A stretch of 64,000 nt of DNA from an uncultured Oribacterium sp. (lineage in GTDB: Bacteria > Bacillota > Clostridia > Lachnospirales > Lachnospiraceae). Each line of letters opens with the position of its first letter. The first letter of the stretch is position 1. The DNA lies in assembly GCA_946413525.1 (NCBI GenBank), contig CAMKKZ010000001.1, positions 62,001 through 126,000 on the forward strand. The letters run 5' to 3'. Positions 1 through 7,457 of this stretch are shown here, in pieces. Below the pieces are notes generated by a model, which was not told the origin of the DNA, did no database searches, and worked only from the letters and a program-made list of their open reading frames with translations. The translations under genes and the position numbers were made by a program.

Positions 1-843
1 ATCCTTCAGTTGTTCTTCCCGAACCTGCCCTGTATAACCGACAATGTGTGACAGATAAGGGGCGTAATTGTACTTACGTACGGAGACGCCCTCAATATCA
101 ACACCTTTAAGCTCCCCCCTCGATTCCAGGATTTCAGCCATGCACTCTTTTGAGACATTTGTCACAACCGTGGTTGTCTGATAACGCTGATAGGCTGTCA
201 GCCTCATCGTATATAGTATGTTAATCATATCCAGCACGGTTTTGTCCGGAATGACTATGGCGTTTCCTTTGGAATCTCTGACATCATCGAAACGATAACG
301 GGATTTTGAAAAATTGAATGTTTCTAACGGATTCATCTCAAAGTCCTTTTCGGAAAGGTCAGACATATTCCTGCCCCGGACATTTGCTATGAAGCGCCTC
401 CGCTCATCCTCTGAATTGCACGTGAAATACATTTCCCCTTCTTCGGAAATCCGTATTTTGTACTGGGTCCGTATTGGATACTGATATTTTTCAATAATAC
501 CCGCCAGCTTCATCAACATGGTGTTCCTGTCATTGATTCCCTCATTGGTGGTATTGTACGCGTCTATATCCGATATCACGATATTGTATTGAAGTTCATT
601 ATAAGCGAGAAGATTTCCGTCACAGTCATAAATATTGCCCCTTGTGCCTGACATGGACACTCGGCGGAGCGTTCTGGATTGATATTCCTCGAGATATTCA
701 TCACCATGAATGATTTGAAGCTGAAAAAGCTGCATTATGAGGATGACAAAAAGAACCGTAAATATTGTGCCTAGCGCGAACAACCTGGAGGCGACGACCC
801 TGCCAAGTATTTCAAAAATAATTTCCCGTATTTCCTTAAACAT
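1..843 (-). CDS. mrdA: Penicillin-binding protein 2, N-terminal part (cut by the window edge)
   Basis: The minus-strand frame is open from an ATG at 843 to the first base, giving 281 codons without a stop. The protein has a short cytoplasmic N-terminus, one transmembrane helix at about residues 20-43, then the class B PBP signature TRGNIYDCDGNLLA at residues 67-80, followed by the dimerisation (pedestal) domain. The transpeptidase domain with its catalytic serine would lie beyond the left edge. PBP2 cross-links side-wall peptidoglycan in the elongasome, with its domains outside the membrane. It follows mreC and mreD on the same strand, which supports the PBP2 call over the septal PBP3 paralogue. 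The gap to mreD is 83 bp, so they probably share an operon. Confidence 0.9.
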   Translation of the reverse strand, partial: MFKEIREIIFEILGRVVASRLFALGTIFTVLFVILIMQLFQLQIIHGDEYLEEYQSRTLRRVSMSGTRGNIYDCDGNLLAYNELQYNIVISDIDAYNTTNEGINDRNTMLMKLAGIIEKYQYPIRTQYKIRISEEGEMYFTCNSEDERRRFIANVRGRNMSDLSEKDFEMNPLETFNFSKSRYRFDDVRDSKGNAIVIPDKTVLDMINILYTMRLTAYQRYQTTTVVTNVSKECMAEILESRGELKGVDIEGVSVRKYNYAPYLSHIVGYTGQVREEQLKD

Positions 844-926
844 TTGGAATCCCCCTCCTTCTGACATATTTAGCCGCCCGACTTCCTGCTTGTAATGATT
901 CCCTGGAAAGCGACGGGCATACCGAT

Positions 927-1454
927 TCAAAGGGATTCCATCTTCCTGCTTGCGGAAAAAAGAAAGCGATAGACCAACAGGGTCAGCATCAGGGAAAAGA
1001 TTATTGAAGGGAAAATAATATGCAGGAAATAATAAACAATATTGAACTTTCCCCGTATCAGAAATCGAAAAACATAGATATATATGTGATACAGCAGCTC
1101 ATTGAAAACACACATGAAAACAGGAAGAGTTATATATTCTTCATAATAAAAATGGCTGAAAAGGCCATTCATATAACCGACAAAGACAAAAATGAAGCTA
1201 TAGAAACCAAAGGAACCCGAATAAAACAAATCCATCAAAAGACCGGCGAAAAGCCCATAGAACATGCCTGGGACGCTCCCATGAATGAAGCCGAAGGAAA
1301 ATGTCACGATAAGGAGCAGGTTGGGCGTCGCGGAAAAAAAGGGGATCAAGGGGAAAATGGAAACCTGCATCAAAAAAGCCAAAATGATAATGATGAGATG
1401 ATAAAATATTGAAATTTTGCCGCTTTTTAGCTTTTTAGTTACCTTTAACTTCAT
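927..1454 (-). CDS. mreD: Rod shape-determining protein MreD
   Basis: This 175-residue, very hydrophobic protein has about five transmembrane segments and a short basic N-terminus (MKLKVTKKLKSGK). Length and position between mreC and a PBP2 gene fit MreD, the membrane component of the elongasome that couples cell-wall synthesis enzymes to the cytoskeleton. MreD is poorly conserved in sequence, so the call rests on length, topology and context. The ATG at 1454 is preceded by a purine-rich GGGCGG. It lies 51 bp after the mreC stop and is followed by mrdA. Confidence 0.85.
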   Translation of the reverse strand: MKLKVTKKLKSGKISIFYHLIIIILAFLMQVSIFPLIPFFSATPNLLLIVTFSFGFIHGSVPGMFYGLFAGLLMDLFYSGSFGFYSFIFVFVGYMNGLFSHFYYEEYITLPVFMCVFNELLYHIYIYVFRFLIRGKFNIVYYFLHIIFPSIIFSLMLTLLVYRFLFSASRKMESL

Positions 1455-1505
1455 TTCCGCCCTGACATCCTCACTTTCATGTTTGTTTTCTGATCTTAGA
1501 CAATC

Positions 1506-2375
1506 CTAAGGAAGCTCGTTCAGTGTTCCCGGGTTTTCATCCAAAAATTGATCTGACTTAACATCGATTATGATCAATACCTCCCGCAGGTCATTAAAAT
1601 CAGCAGCGGGAACAAGATAACCATTCTTCATAAGATGCTTTGAATCTTCTTCTATGTCCATGGCATAACCCACGAGGATACCCGGCATGAAGCGTGAAGA
1701 AATATTTGATGTCACAATCCGATCCCCTTCCCGGATGGATGAATCCTTTTCAAGGTTTGTGATCCTTAGCCTGCCCTCCTGGAACAGCGTCAAATCTCCG
1801 GCCACGATGCATGTGTCACTGGAACGCATGCCCATGCAGGAAACCCTTGATTCATCATCGATAATGGAACGGACTGTGGCATAATTCAGGCCTACATCTG
1901 TAATGATGCCGACCAGGCCCCCGTTTGCCATCACATTCTGATCAACGCGAATCCCGTCTTGAGATCCCTTGTCGATACGGAATACATGGAACCAGTTCTC
2001 TGAGTCCTTGGCTATGATTCTGGCCGCAACTTTCCTGTAAGAGGCATATTCCTGATCCAACTCATACAATTCTCTCAAACGGACAAGTTCTTCGGCATTC
2101 TGCTGAAGAATGTTATTTTCCTCCGTAAGAAAATCCAGACGGGACTGAAGACGTTCATTCTCCTCTTTGAGTTCATCCAGCCCCCTCCGGTCTTTCAATC
2201 TTTCATAAATTATCCTGCCCGCGCGGTTGACTCCGGTCTGGACAGGAACCAGGATATAACCCACAGTATTACGAATCGGGTTCATTAGCCCATCCTTGAC
2301 GGAGGACAAAATAATCAGCATGACGCATAATACTGACAAGATCAGAAATATATATCTTCCTTTTTTGCTTTCCAC
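1506..2375 (-). CDS. mreC: Rod shape-determining protein MreC (GTG start)
   Basis: The 289-residue protein has an N-terminal transmembrane helix (about residues 9-27), a coiled coil at about 65-110 (LKEENERLQSRLDFLTEENN) and the beta-rich extracytoplasmic MreC core, with the segment MANGGLVGIITDVG typical of the family. MreC dimerises outside the membrane and activates PBP2. The start codon is GTG, sharing its first base with the radC TAG stop (TAGTG), so translation is probably coupled. AAGGAG lies about 13 bases upstream. In most related genomes mreB sits between radC and mreC; here it is absent. Confidence 0.92.
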   Translation of the reverse strand: MESKKGRYIFLILSVLCVMLIILSSVKDGLMNPIRNTVGYILVPVQTGVNRAGRIIYERLKDRRGLDELKEENERLQSRLDFLTEENNILQQNAEELVRLRELYELDQEYASYRKVAARIIAKDSENWFHVFRIDKGSQDGIRVDQNVMANGGLVGIITDVGLNYATVRSIIDDESRVSCMGMRSSDTCIVAGDLTLFQEGRLRITNLEKDSSIREGDRIVTSNISSRFMPGILVGYAMDIEEDSKHLMKNGYLVPAADFNDLREVLIIIDVKSDQFLDENPGTLNELP

Positions 2376-3067
2376 TAGATAATTTGATGCTCCTTGAAAC
2401 TGTAATAGCAGTTATCACCGATAATTACGTGATCGAGGAGGGCAACGCCGATCAGGCCTCCCCCTTTGTATAATTCTTTTGTGAAAGAAATGTCCGCTTC
2501 TGATGGTGTAGGGTCCCCGCTGGGATGATTGTGTACAATAATCATGCAGACAGCACGGAGACGTAGCGCCTCTATAAAAACATCCCTTGCGGAAACTGCG
2601 GATTGGCAGCATGTACCCTCGGAAAGACGGATATCCCTGATCAACTGGGTGCGATTGTCCAGATATAGAACATGAATTACTTCCCGATCCAGATAACGAA
2701 GATCTTCTTTGAAATATTCCATCACCTTTTCGGCGCTATTGAAAGAAATGATTTCTTTTCTTTTGCTGCGGTTCCAAATCCGTCTCGCAATCTCTCCCAC
2801 TGCGTAAAGCTCCACGGCCTTGCAGTCCCCAATGCCGGGAATCCTTGCGTATTCCGCGTAATCATAGTACATAAGGCCGACCAGTCCGTCAAACTGGGGA
2901 TTCATATGCAGGATGTCGCTGGATAATGACAATACGGGCCGACCGGGGGTCCCGGTACGGAGGATGATGGCAAGGAGCTCCTCATCCGAAAGGGCTCCTG
3001 CTCCGAGCTGCATGCACTTTTCCCTGGGCATGACAAGCTGCTCTTGAGTTATGTTTGTTTTTTTCAT
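2375..3067 (-). CDS. radC: RadC family JAB/JAMM-domain protein
   Basis: This 230-residue protein has an N-terminal helix-hairpin-helix-like region (ARIPGIGDCKAVELYAVGE) and a C-terminal JAMM metal-binding motif VHNHPSGDPTPSEAD, as in the RadC/YsnA family. The historical DNA-repair role is doubtful; the biochemical function is not settled. A longer reading frame reaches 3148, but the ATG at 3067 has AGGAG six bases upstream and gives the normal family length, so I take it as the start. A good sigma-A promoter lies about 55 bases upstream. The stop overlaps the mreC start codon. Confidence 0.92.
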   Translation of the reverse strand: MKKTNITQEQLVMPREKCMQLGAGALSDEELLAIILRTGTPGRPVLSLSSDILHMNPQFDGLVGLMYYDYAEYARIPGIGDCKAVELYAVGEIARRIWNRSKRKEIISFNSAEKVMEYFKEDLRYLDREVIHVLYLDNRTQLIRDIRLSEGTCCQSAVSARDVFIEALRLRAVCMIIVHNHPSGDPTPSEADISFTKELYKGGGLIGVALLDHVIIGDNCYYSFKEHQII

Positions 3068-3119
3068 TTGAACTCCTGTTTGTAAATTGCAACCATTCAG
3101 GAGCCCACAACCATAATGT

Positions 3120-3148
3120 ATTTTAGCACAATACGGCAGAGTAAACAA
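3120..3148 (-). promoter_or_regulatory. Predicted sigma-A promoter of radC-mreC-mreD-mrdA
   Basis: On the minus strand TTGTTT (3143-3148) is followed after 17 bases by TAAAAT (3120-3125), with an extended -10 TGC just before it. It ends about 53 bases upstream of the radC ATG. Prediction by eye from the consensus. Confidence 0.6.
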
Positions 3149-3212
3149 TAAATAAAAAATATTTCAAAAAATCTTATTTTTGATCCTCTTCGGCCTTATT
3201 CAAAGCTTCTTT

Positions 3213-4502
3213 TTATGGAAGCCGTACCAGTCCCTTTTCAAAAAGCTTTTGAATGGACATCATAATGCCGTATTTCCCATGGAAAAATGTCAGGCCGCCT
3301 TGAAAGTAAGCCGTGTAAGGCTCCAAAAGGGGACCATCCGCTGATAATTCGATGCTGGATCCCTGAACGAAAGCCCCGGCCGCCATGATAACCGGCGCCG
3401 TATACCCCGGCATGTCATCCGCAATTGGACGCACGAAGGAGTCCACGGGAGCTGCGGCCTGAATGCCCTCGCAAAAGGCAGAAAGCCTTTCCGGGGTTCC
3501 CAGGGACACTGCCTGTATGATGTCATGACGCTCCTCGGACGCTTTGGGATGGCAATGGAATCCAAGCTCTTCATATGCCGAAGCCGCGAAAATCGCGGAT
3601 TTCTCAGCTCCGGACGCGATGGTTGGCGCCAAAAACAAGCCCTGGAAAAAGCTCTTGTTGAAATCCAGAGATGGCCCTACTTCCTTTCCCAGTCCGGGAG
3701 CGCTCAGCCGGGCGGCACAACGTTCCACGCAATCCCTTGTTCCGGCTATATAACCACCGACGGGCGCAAGACCTCCTCCCGGATTTTTGATCAGGGAGCC
3801 TACAACCATGTCCGCGCCGCATTCACCCGGCTCTTTTCTGTCCACAAATTCACCATAGCAGTTATCTACCATGCATATTATCCCGGGCTTCCGGCTTTTT
3901 ATAAAGGATATCAGCGCGCCAATTTCTTCTGTTGAAAAGCTCTTGCGCTCAGCATATCCCTTTGAACGTTGTATCTCTACCAGTCGGATGTTCCGGTGCT
4001 CTTCCAACGTCTTTTGAATCCCATCAAAGTCAAAACCGCCATCGGCCGTCAAAGGCACCTCATAATAAGCTATTCCGTACTCCCTGAGAGACCCTGCCGC
4101 CGGGACAATCCCGATCACCTTGTCCAGAGTGTCATAGGGCTTCCCGACAGGAGACATCATCGCCTCGCCTGGCAGCAGATTTGACTGCAGGGCGAGGGTC
4201 AATGCGTGGGTGCCGCAAATAATCTGGCCCCTTACCAGGGCATCCTCCGTTCCGAATACGGAAGCGTAGACCTTCTCCAGAGTGTCACGCCCAATGTCGT
4301 TATAACCATAGCCAGTGGTTCCATGAAGATGTGCCTCGGAAACATGTGCTTCCCTCATGGCACGGAGGACTTTTAACTGGTTGAATTCGGCAATGGCATC
4401 TATTCTTTCGAATCGTCCGGAAAGCCTGTCCAACACTGTTTGGCAGAATCCAAGGACATCCCTTCCGATTCCCAATGATTCATACATTTCTGCTGTATCC
4501 AT
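3213..4502 (-). CDS. Methionine gamma-lyase/aluminium-resistance family PLP enzyme (YnbB-like)
   Basis: The 429-residue protein belongs to the fold-type I PLP enzymes of the YnbB (COG4100) group. Recognisable segments are the N-terminal HGTTGYGYNDIGRDTLEKVY, the cofactor-binding MVDNCYGEF and the presumed PLP lysine in GSLIKNPGGGLAPVGGYIAG. Family members are annotated as cystathionine beta-lyase or methionine gamma-lyase-like; the true substrate is unproved. The ATG at 4502 has AAGGAG eleven bases upstream, inside the 3' end of miaA. The two frames overlap by 103 bp. Family similarity starts within a few residues of this ATG, so a later start is unlikely. Translation is probably coupled to miaA. 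Confidence 0.85.
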   Translation of the reverse strand: MDTAEMYESLGIGRDVLGFCQTVLDRLSGRFERIDAIAEFNQLKVLRAMREAHVSEAHLHGTTGYGYNDIGRDTLEKVYASVFGTEDALVRGQIICGTHALTLALQSNLLPGEAMMSPVGKPYDTLDKVIGIVPAAGSLREYGIAYYEVPLTADGGFDFDGIQKTLEEHRNIRLVEIQRSKGYAERKSFSTEEIGALISFIKSRKPGIICMVDNCYGEFVDRKEPGECGADMVVGSLIKNPGGGLAPVGGYIAGTRDCVERCAARLSAPGLGKEVGPSLDFNKSFFQGLFLAPTIASGAEKSAIFAASAYEELGFHCHPKASEERHDIIQAVSLGTPERLSAFCEGIQAAAPVDSFVRPIADDMPGYTAPVIMAAGAFVQGSSIELSADGPLLEPYTAYFQGGLTFFHGKYGIMMSIQKLFEKGLVRLP

Positions 4503-5416
4503 TCAGCAATGCGCTCCTTATCATATTGATAGTCTGATATATTAACCCAAATGGCAGAAGGTTCACGTCTGAACCATGTAAGCTGTCGCTTGGCATAGTT
4601 CCTCGATTTCTGTTTGATCAGGGCAATTGATTCTTCCAAAGTCTTTTTGCCGTTGAAATAATCCATCAATTCCTTATAGCCAATGCCCTGCATGGACGGG
4701 AAGCGTTCCGGCAGACCCAATTTCCAGAGCTTTTCGGCCTCATCCAGGAGACCTTCGGCAATCATCCTGTCCACCCTTTTGTCAATCCTCTCATAAAGAA
4801 GCTCCCGTTTGTCAAAGAGTACGAAAAACTGTTGATCAAACCTTGGCTTTTTCCTTCTTTCCGCTTCATTATGAGCAGAAATGGGAAATTGGTGCAGATG
4901 ATAAAAAGCAAGGGCCCTGATGAGCCGCCGCAGGTTATGAGGATGTATGGCGAGCGCCGAGTCCGGGTCAAGACGCGAAAGCTCCTCGTATAACGCCATC
5001 GGACCTCCGGGTTCCCTGGCTTTCTCTTCCAGGCTTTGCCTTATCCTTTCTTCTTTTTCCGTATCCTCCTCCCGAAAATCAATCGCGTAAAGCATTGCCT
5101 GAATATAGAAGCCGGTACCGCCCGTCAGGATTGGAAGGTGTTTCTTTTGATATATTTTTTCTGCAGCGCGCTCGGCCATTTCCCGGAACAAGACGACGTC
5201 ATACGGCTCGGAAGGCTCCATCACATCGATAAGGTGATGGGCGACCCCTTCCATCTCATCTACTGTGGCCTTTGCAGATCCAATATCGAGCCCCCTGTAC
5301 ACCTGGATGGAATCAGCGGAAATACATTCCCCTCCCAGGCGTTTGGCCAACGCGACGGATACGGCTGTTTTGCCAACGGCAGTCGGACCCGCAATAATGA
5401 GAAGAGGCTTTTTCAT
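4400..5416 (-). CDS. miaA: tRNA dimethylallyltransferase
   Basis: MiaA transfers a dimethylallyl group to N6 of A37 in tRNAs reading UNN codons. The P-loop GPTAVGKTAVS is near the N-terminus. The DSIQVYRGLDIGSAK, GGTGFYIQAMLY and RNYAKRQLTWFRRE segments are all diagnostic. The ATG at 5416 has AAAGGAGG five bases upstream; an in-frame TTG 18 bases earlier lies before that site and is unlikely to be used. The protein has 338 residues, with about 30 extra C-terminal residues that overlap the next gene. MiaB, which acts on the product of MiaA, is encoded upstream on the same strand. Confidence 0.95.
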   Translation of the reverse strand: MKKPLLIIAGPTAVGKTAVSVALAKRLGGECISADSIQVYRGLDIGSAKATVDEMEGVAHHLIDVMEPSEPYDVVLFREMAERAAEKIYQKKHLPILTGGTGFYIQAMLYAIDFREEDTEKEERIRQSLEEKAREPGGPMALYEELSRLDPDSALAIHPHNLRRLIRALAFYHLHQFPISAHNEAERRKKPRFDQQFFVLFDKRELLYERIDKRVDRMIAEGLLDEAEKLWKLGLPERFPSMQGIGYKELMDYFNGKKTLEESIALIKQKSRNYAKRQLTWFRREPSAIWVNISDYQYDKERIAEWIQQKCMNHWESEGMSLDSAKQCWTGFPDDSKE

Positions 5417-5497
5417 CCCCACCTCCTTTATCAAAGTGCTTTTCTGGCCATTTTAATCAAAAACCGACAGCCGCGGAATCAAAACCTAAAAGGCTTT

Positions 5498-7456
5498 TCA
5501 AACTATCCGTTTAAAGCGTTTCTCCAGTTCGTTTTTTGACATAGAGATAATCGTAGGTCGCCCATGGGGGCAGGCATAAGGATTGTCCAATGAAAGCAGC
5601 TCCCCTATTAACGCATCGGCCTCCCTTGCGTCCATGCGGTGCTTTCCCTTTACCGCCGCCTTGCAGGACATGCTGGCCAGCTTGTCGTATACTGTTTCGC
5701 TGGAAAATGTTGATTTTTCGGAAGCAAGCTGATCCAGGAGTTCATGGAGAAGCTCCTTTTTCCCAATCTCCGGAAGGTCGGCCGGAATGGCGGAAATGGC
5801 ATAATCCTTTCCTCCAAAATTCCTGATTTCATAGCCAAGGGCCTCAAACGCGTCCATGTTTTCATTCAGCGCCAATGACTCTCGTTCAGAAAGCGTAAGT
5901 ATAATGGGCGGAGAGATGAACTGGGAAACGGGAGCCTTTGCCCTGAGCCGCCGGTTCAGCCTTTCAAAATTCACTTTTTCATGAGCGGCATGCTGATCAA
6001 TAATGTATAAATGCTCATTGTATTCCACAAGCCAATAAGTGTCAAAAAGCTGTCCTATTATACGATGCTCTTCTCTGGCGGTTTCGGTAAGGAAACGTTT
6101 TGAAAACAGGCTTTCCTGCTGCCCGGATACATAATGGCTGCTGTTTTCATATAAGGAATTTCTGTCGGCTTCATTTTCCTTTTTTTCCGCTTCTCTGTCA
6201 TCCCTGTTCTGAGACCCGCCATAAAAAACTTCACTTTCACGAAGGGTTTTTGAAGCAGGACTGATATCATCAGATATAGCGGGTGATATAGCGGGGACCG
6301 GAGGAACAGCTATTTGACTTGAATTATTCACTATGGCTGCCTGCCTTTTTTTTTCAAAAGGTTCAATATGCTGTTCGGGCGGGCGGCCGGGATCTTTTTC
6401 ACCCCCTCCGTTCCCTCGGGATTCATGAAGCGCGGAAGCAATCATTTCTGTCTCAAGCAAGGTTTGCTTCACACTGTCCATGACTGCGTTGTAGATGCTT
6501 TCATTATCAGAAAAACGGACTTCCATTTTCTGAGGATGGACGTTCACATCTACTATTTCAGGGTTTATGTCAAGAAATAATACCGCAAACGGGAATCTAT
6601 GCTGCATCAAAAATGCCCTGTACCCATCTTCCAGAGCCTTTGCAAGTATGCTATTTCGAATGAACCGGGAATTCACGAAAAACAATTCGAAATTACGATT
6701 CGTCCTACAGGCTGCGGGTTTGCCAAGAAAGCCCCTGACTGACAATGAAGGCAGCCCGGTGACAGGTGATTTAAGGTATTTCCGATTGACAGGAAGCAAT
6801 TCTTCCGTAATATCCTTTCCGTAAATGGTATAGATTACATCCCGAAGGGAACCATTACCCAGGGTTTGGAATTTCAGCTTGCCATCCTGCTGGAATCGGA
6901 CGGAAACCTCAGGATGGGCAATGGCCTCCTTTTCCAGAATATCCTGGATCTGAGCCGCTTCTGCCTGTGCCGATTTAAGGAATTTTTTTCTTGCGGGCAG
7001 GTTCTGGAACAAATTGCGAACCACAAATGTAGTCCCCTCCGGAGCCCCTATTTCAGAGAACTCCTTTTCCTTGCCATATTCCAAAATATAATGCGTCGCA
7101 AACAACGCGCCGGCCGTTTTGGTGATCATTTCAACCTCGGAAACCGCGGCAATGGAGGACAAGGCTTCGCCGCGGAAACCAAAGGTACGGATGCCGGTCA
7201 AATCCTTCGCGCTGGAAATCTTGCTTGTGGCATGACGGAGAAAGGCGTTTCTCACATCTTCCTGCGGAATTCCAAGGCCATTGTCCGTGACCCGGATCAT
7301 GCCAATGCCGCCTTCCTTTATATCTATTGAGATAGAGCTGGAGCCGGCATCGATGGAATTCTCGATTAATTCCTTCACTATATTCAGGGGACGCTCCACC
7401 ACTTCTCCCGCTGCAATCTGATTGATAGTCTCCTCGCCCAGAAGTCTTATCTTCAT
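5498..7456 (-). CDS. mutL: DNA mismatch repair endonuclease MutL
   Basis: The 652-residue protein has an N-terminal GHKL ATPase (ENSIDAGSSSI, VTDNGLGI, TFGFRGEALSSI), a low-complexity linker at about residues 340-450 and a C-terminal dimerisation domain. The latter contains the endonuclease motif DQHAAHEKVNFE, the CKAAVKG segment and the ACPHGRPT metal site, so this is a nicking MutL as expected in bacteria without MutH. It begins one base after the mutS stop codon. The tight mutS-mutL pair followed by miaA is a common Firmicutes arrangement. Confidence 0.97.
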   Translation of the reverse strand: MKIRLLGEETINQIAAGEVVERPLNIVKELIENSIDAGSSSISIDIKEGGIGMIRVTDNGLGIPQEDVRNAFLRHATSKISSAKDLTGIRTFGFRGEALSSIAAVSEVEMITKTAGALFATHYILEYGKEKEFSEIGAPEGTTFVVRNLFQNLPARKKFLKSAQAEAAQIQDILEKEAIAHPEVSVRFQQDGKLKFQTLGNGSLRDVIYTIYGKDITEELLPVNRKYLKSPVTGLPSLSVRGFLGKPAACRTNRNFELFFVNSRFIRNSILAKALEDGYRAFLMQHRFPFAVLFLDINPEIVDVNVHPQKMEVRFSDNESIYNAVMDSVKQTLLETEMIASALHESRGNGGGEKDPGRPPEQHIEPFEKKRQAAIVNNSSQIAVPPVPAISPAISDDISPASKTLRESEVFYGGSQNRDDREAEKKENEADRNSLYENSSHYVSGQQESLFSKRFLTETAREEHRIIGQLFDTYWLVEYNEHLYIIDQHAAHEKVNFERLNRRLRAKAPVSQFISPPIILTLSERESLALNENMDAFEALGYEIRNFGGKDYAISAIPADLPEIGKKELLHELLDQLASEKSTFSSETVYDKLASMSCKAAVKGKHRMDAREADALIGELLSLDNPYACPHGRPTIISMSKNELEKRFKRIV

Positions 7457-7457
7457 C

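Noticed and set aside
1020-1412. Plus-strand open frame over mreD
   Set aside because: It is the antisense shadow of mreD, strongly Lys/Glu-rich because mreD is hydrophobic, with no ribosome-binding site.
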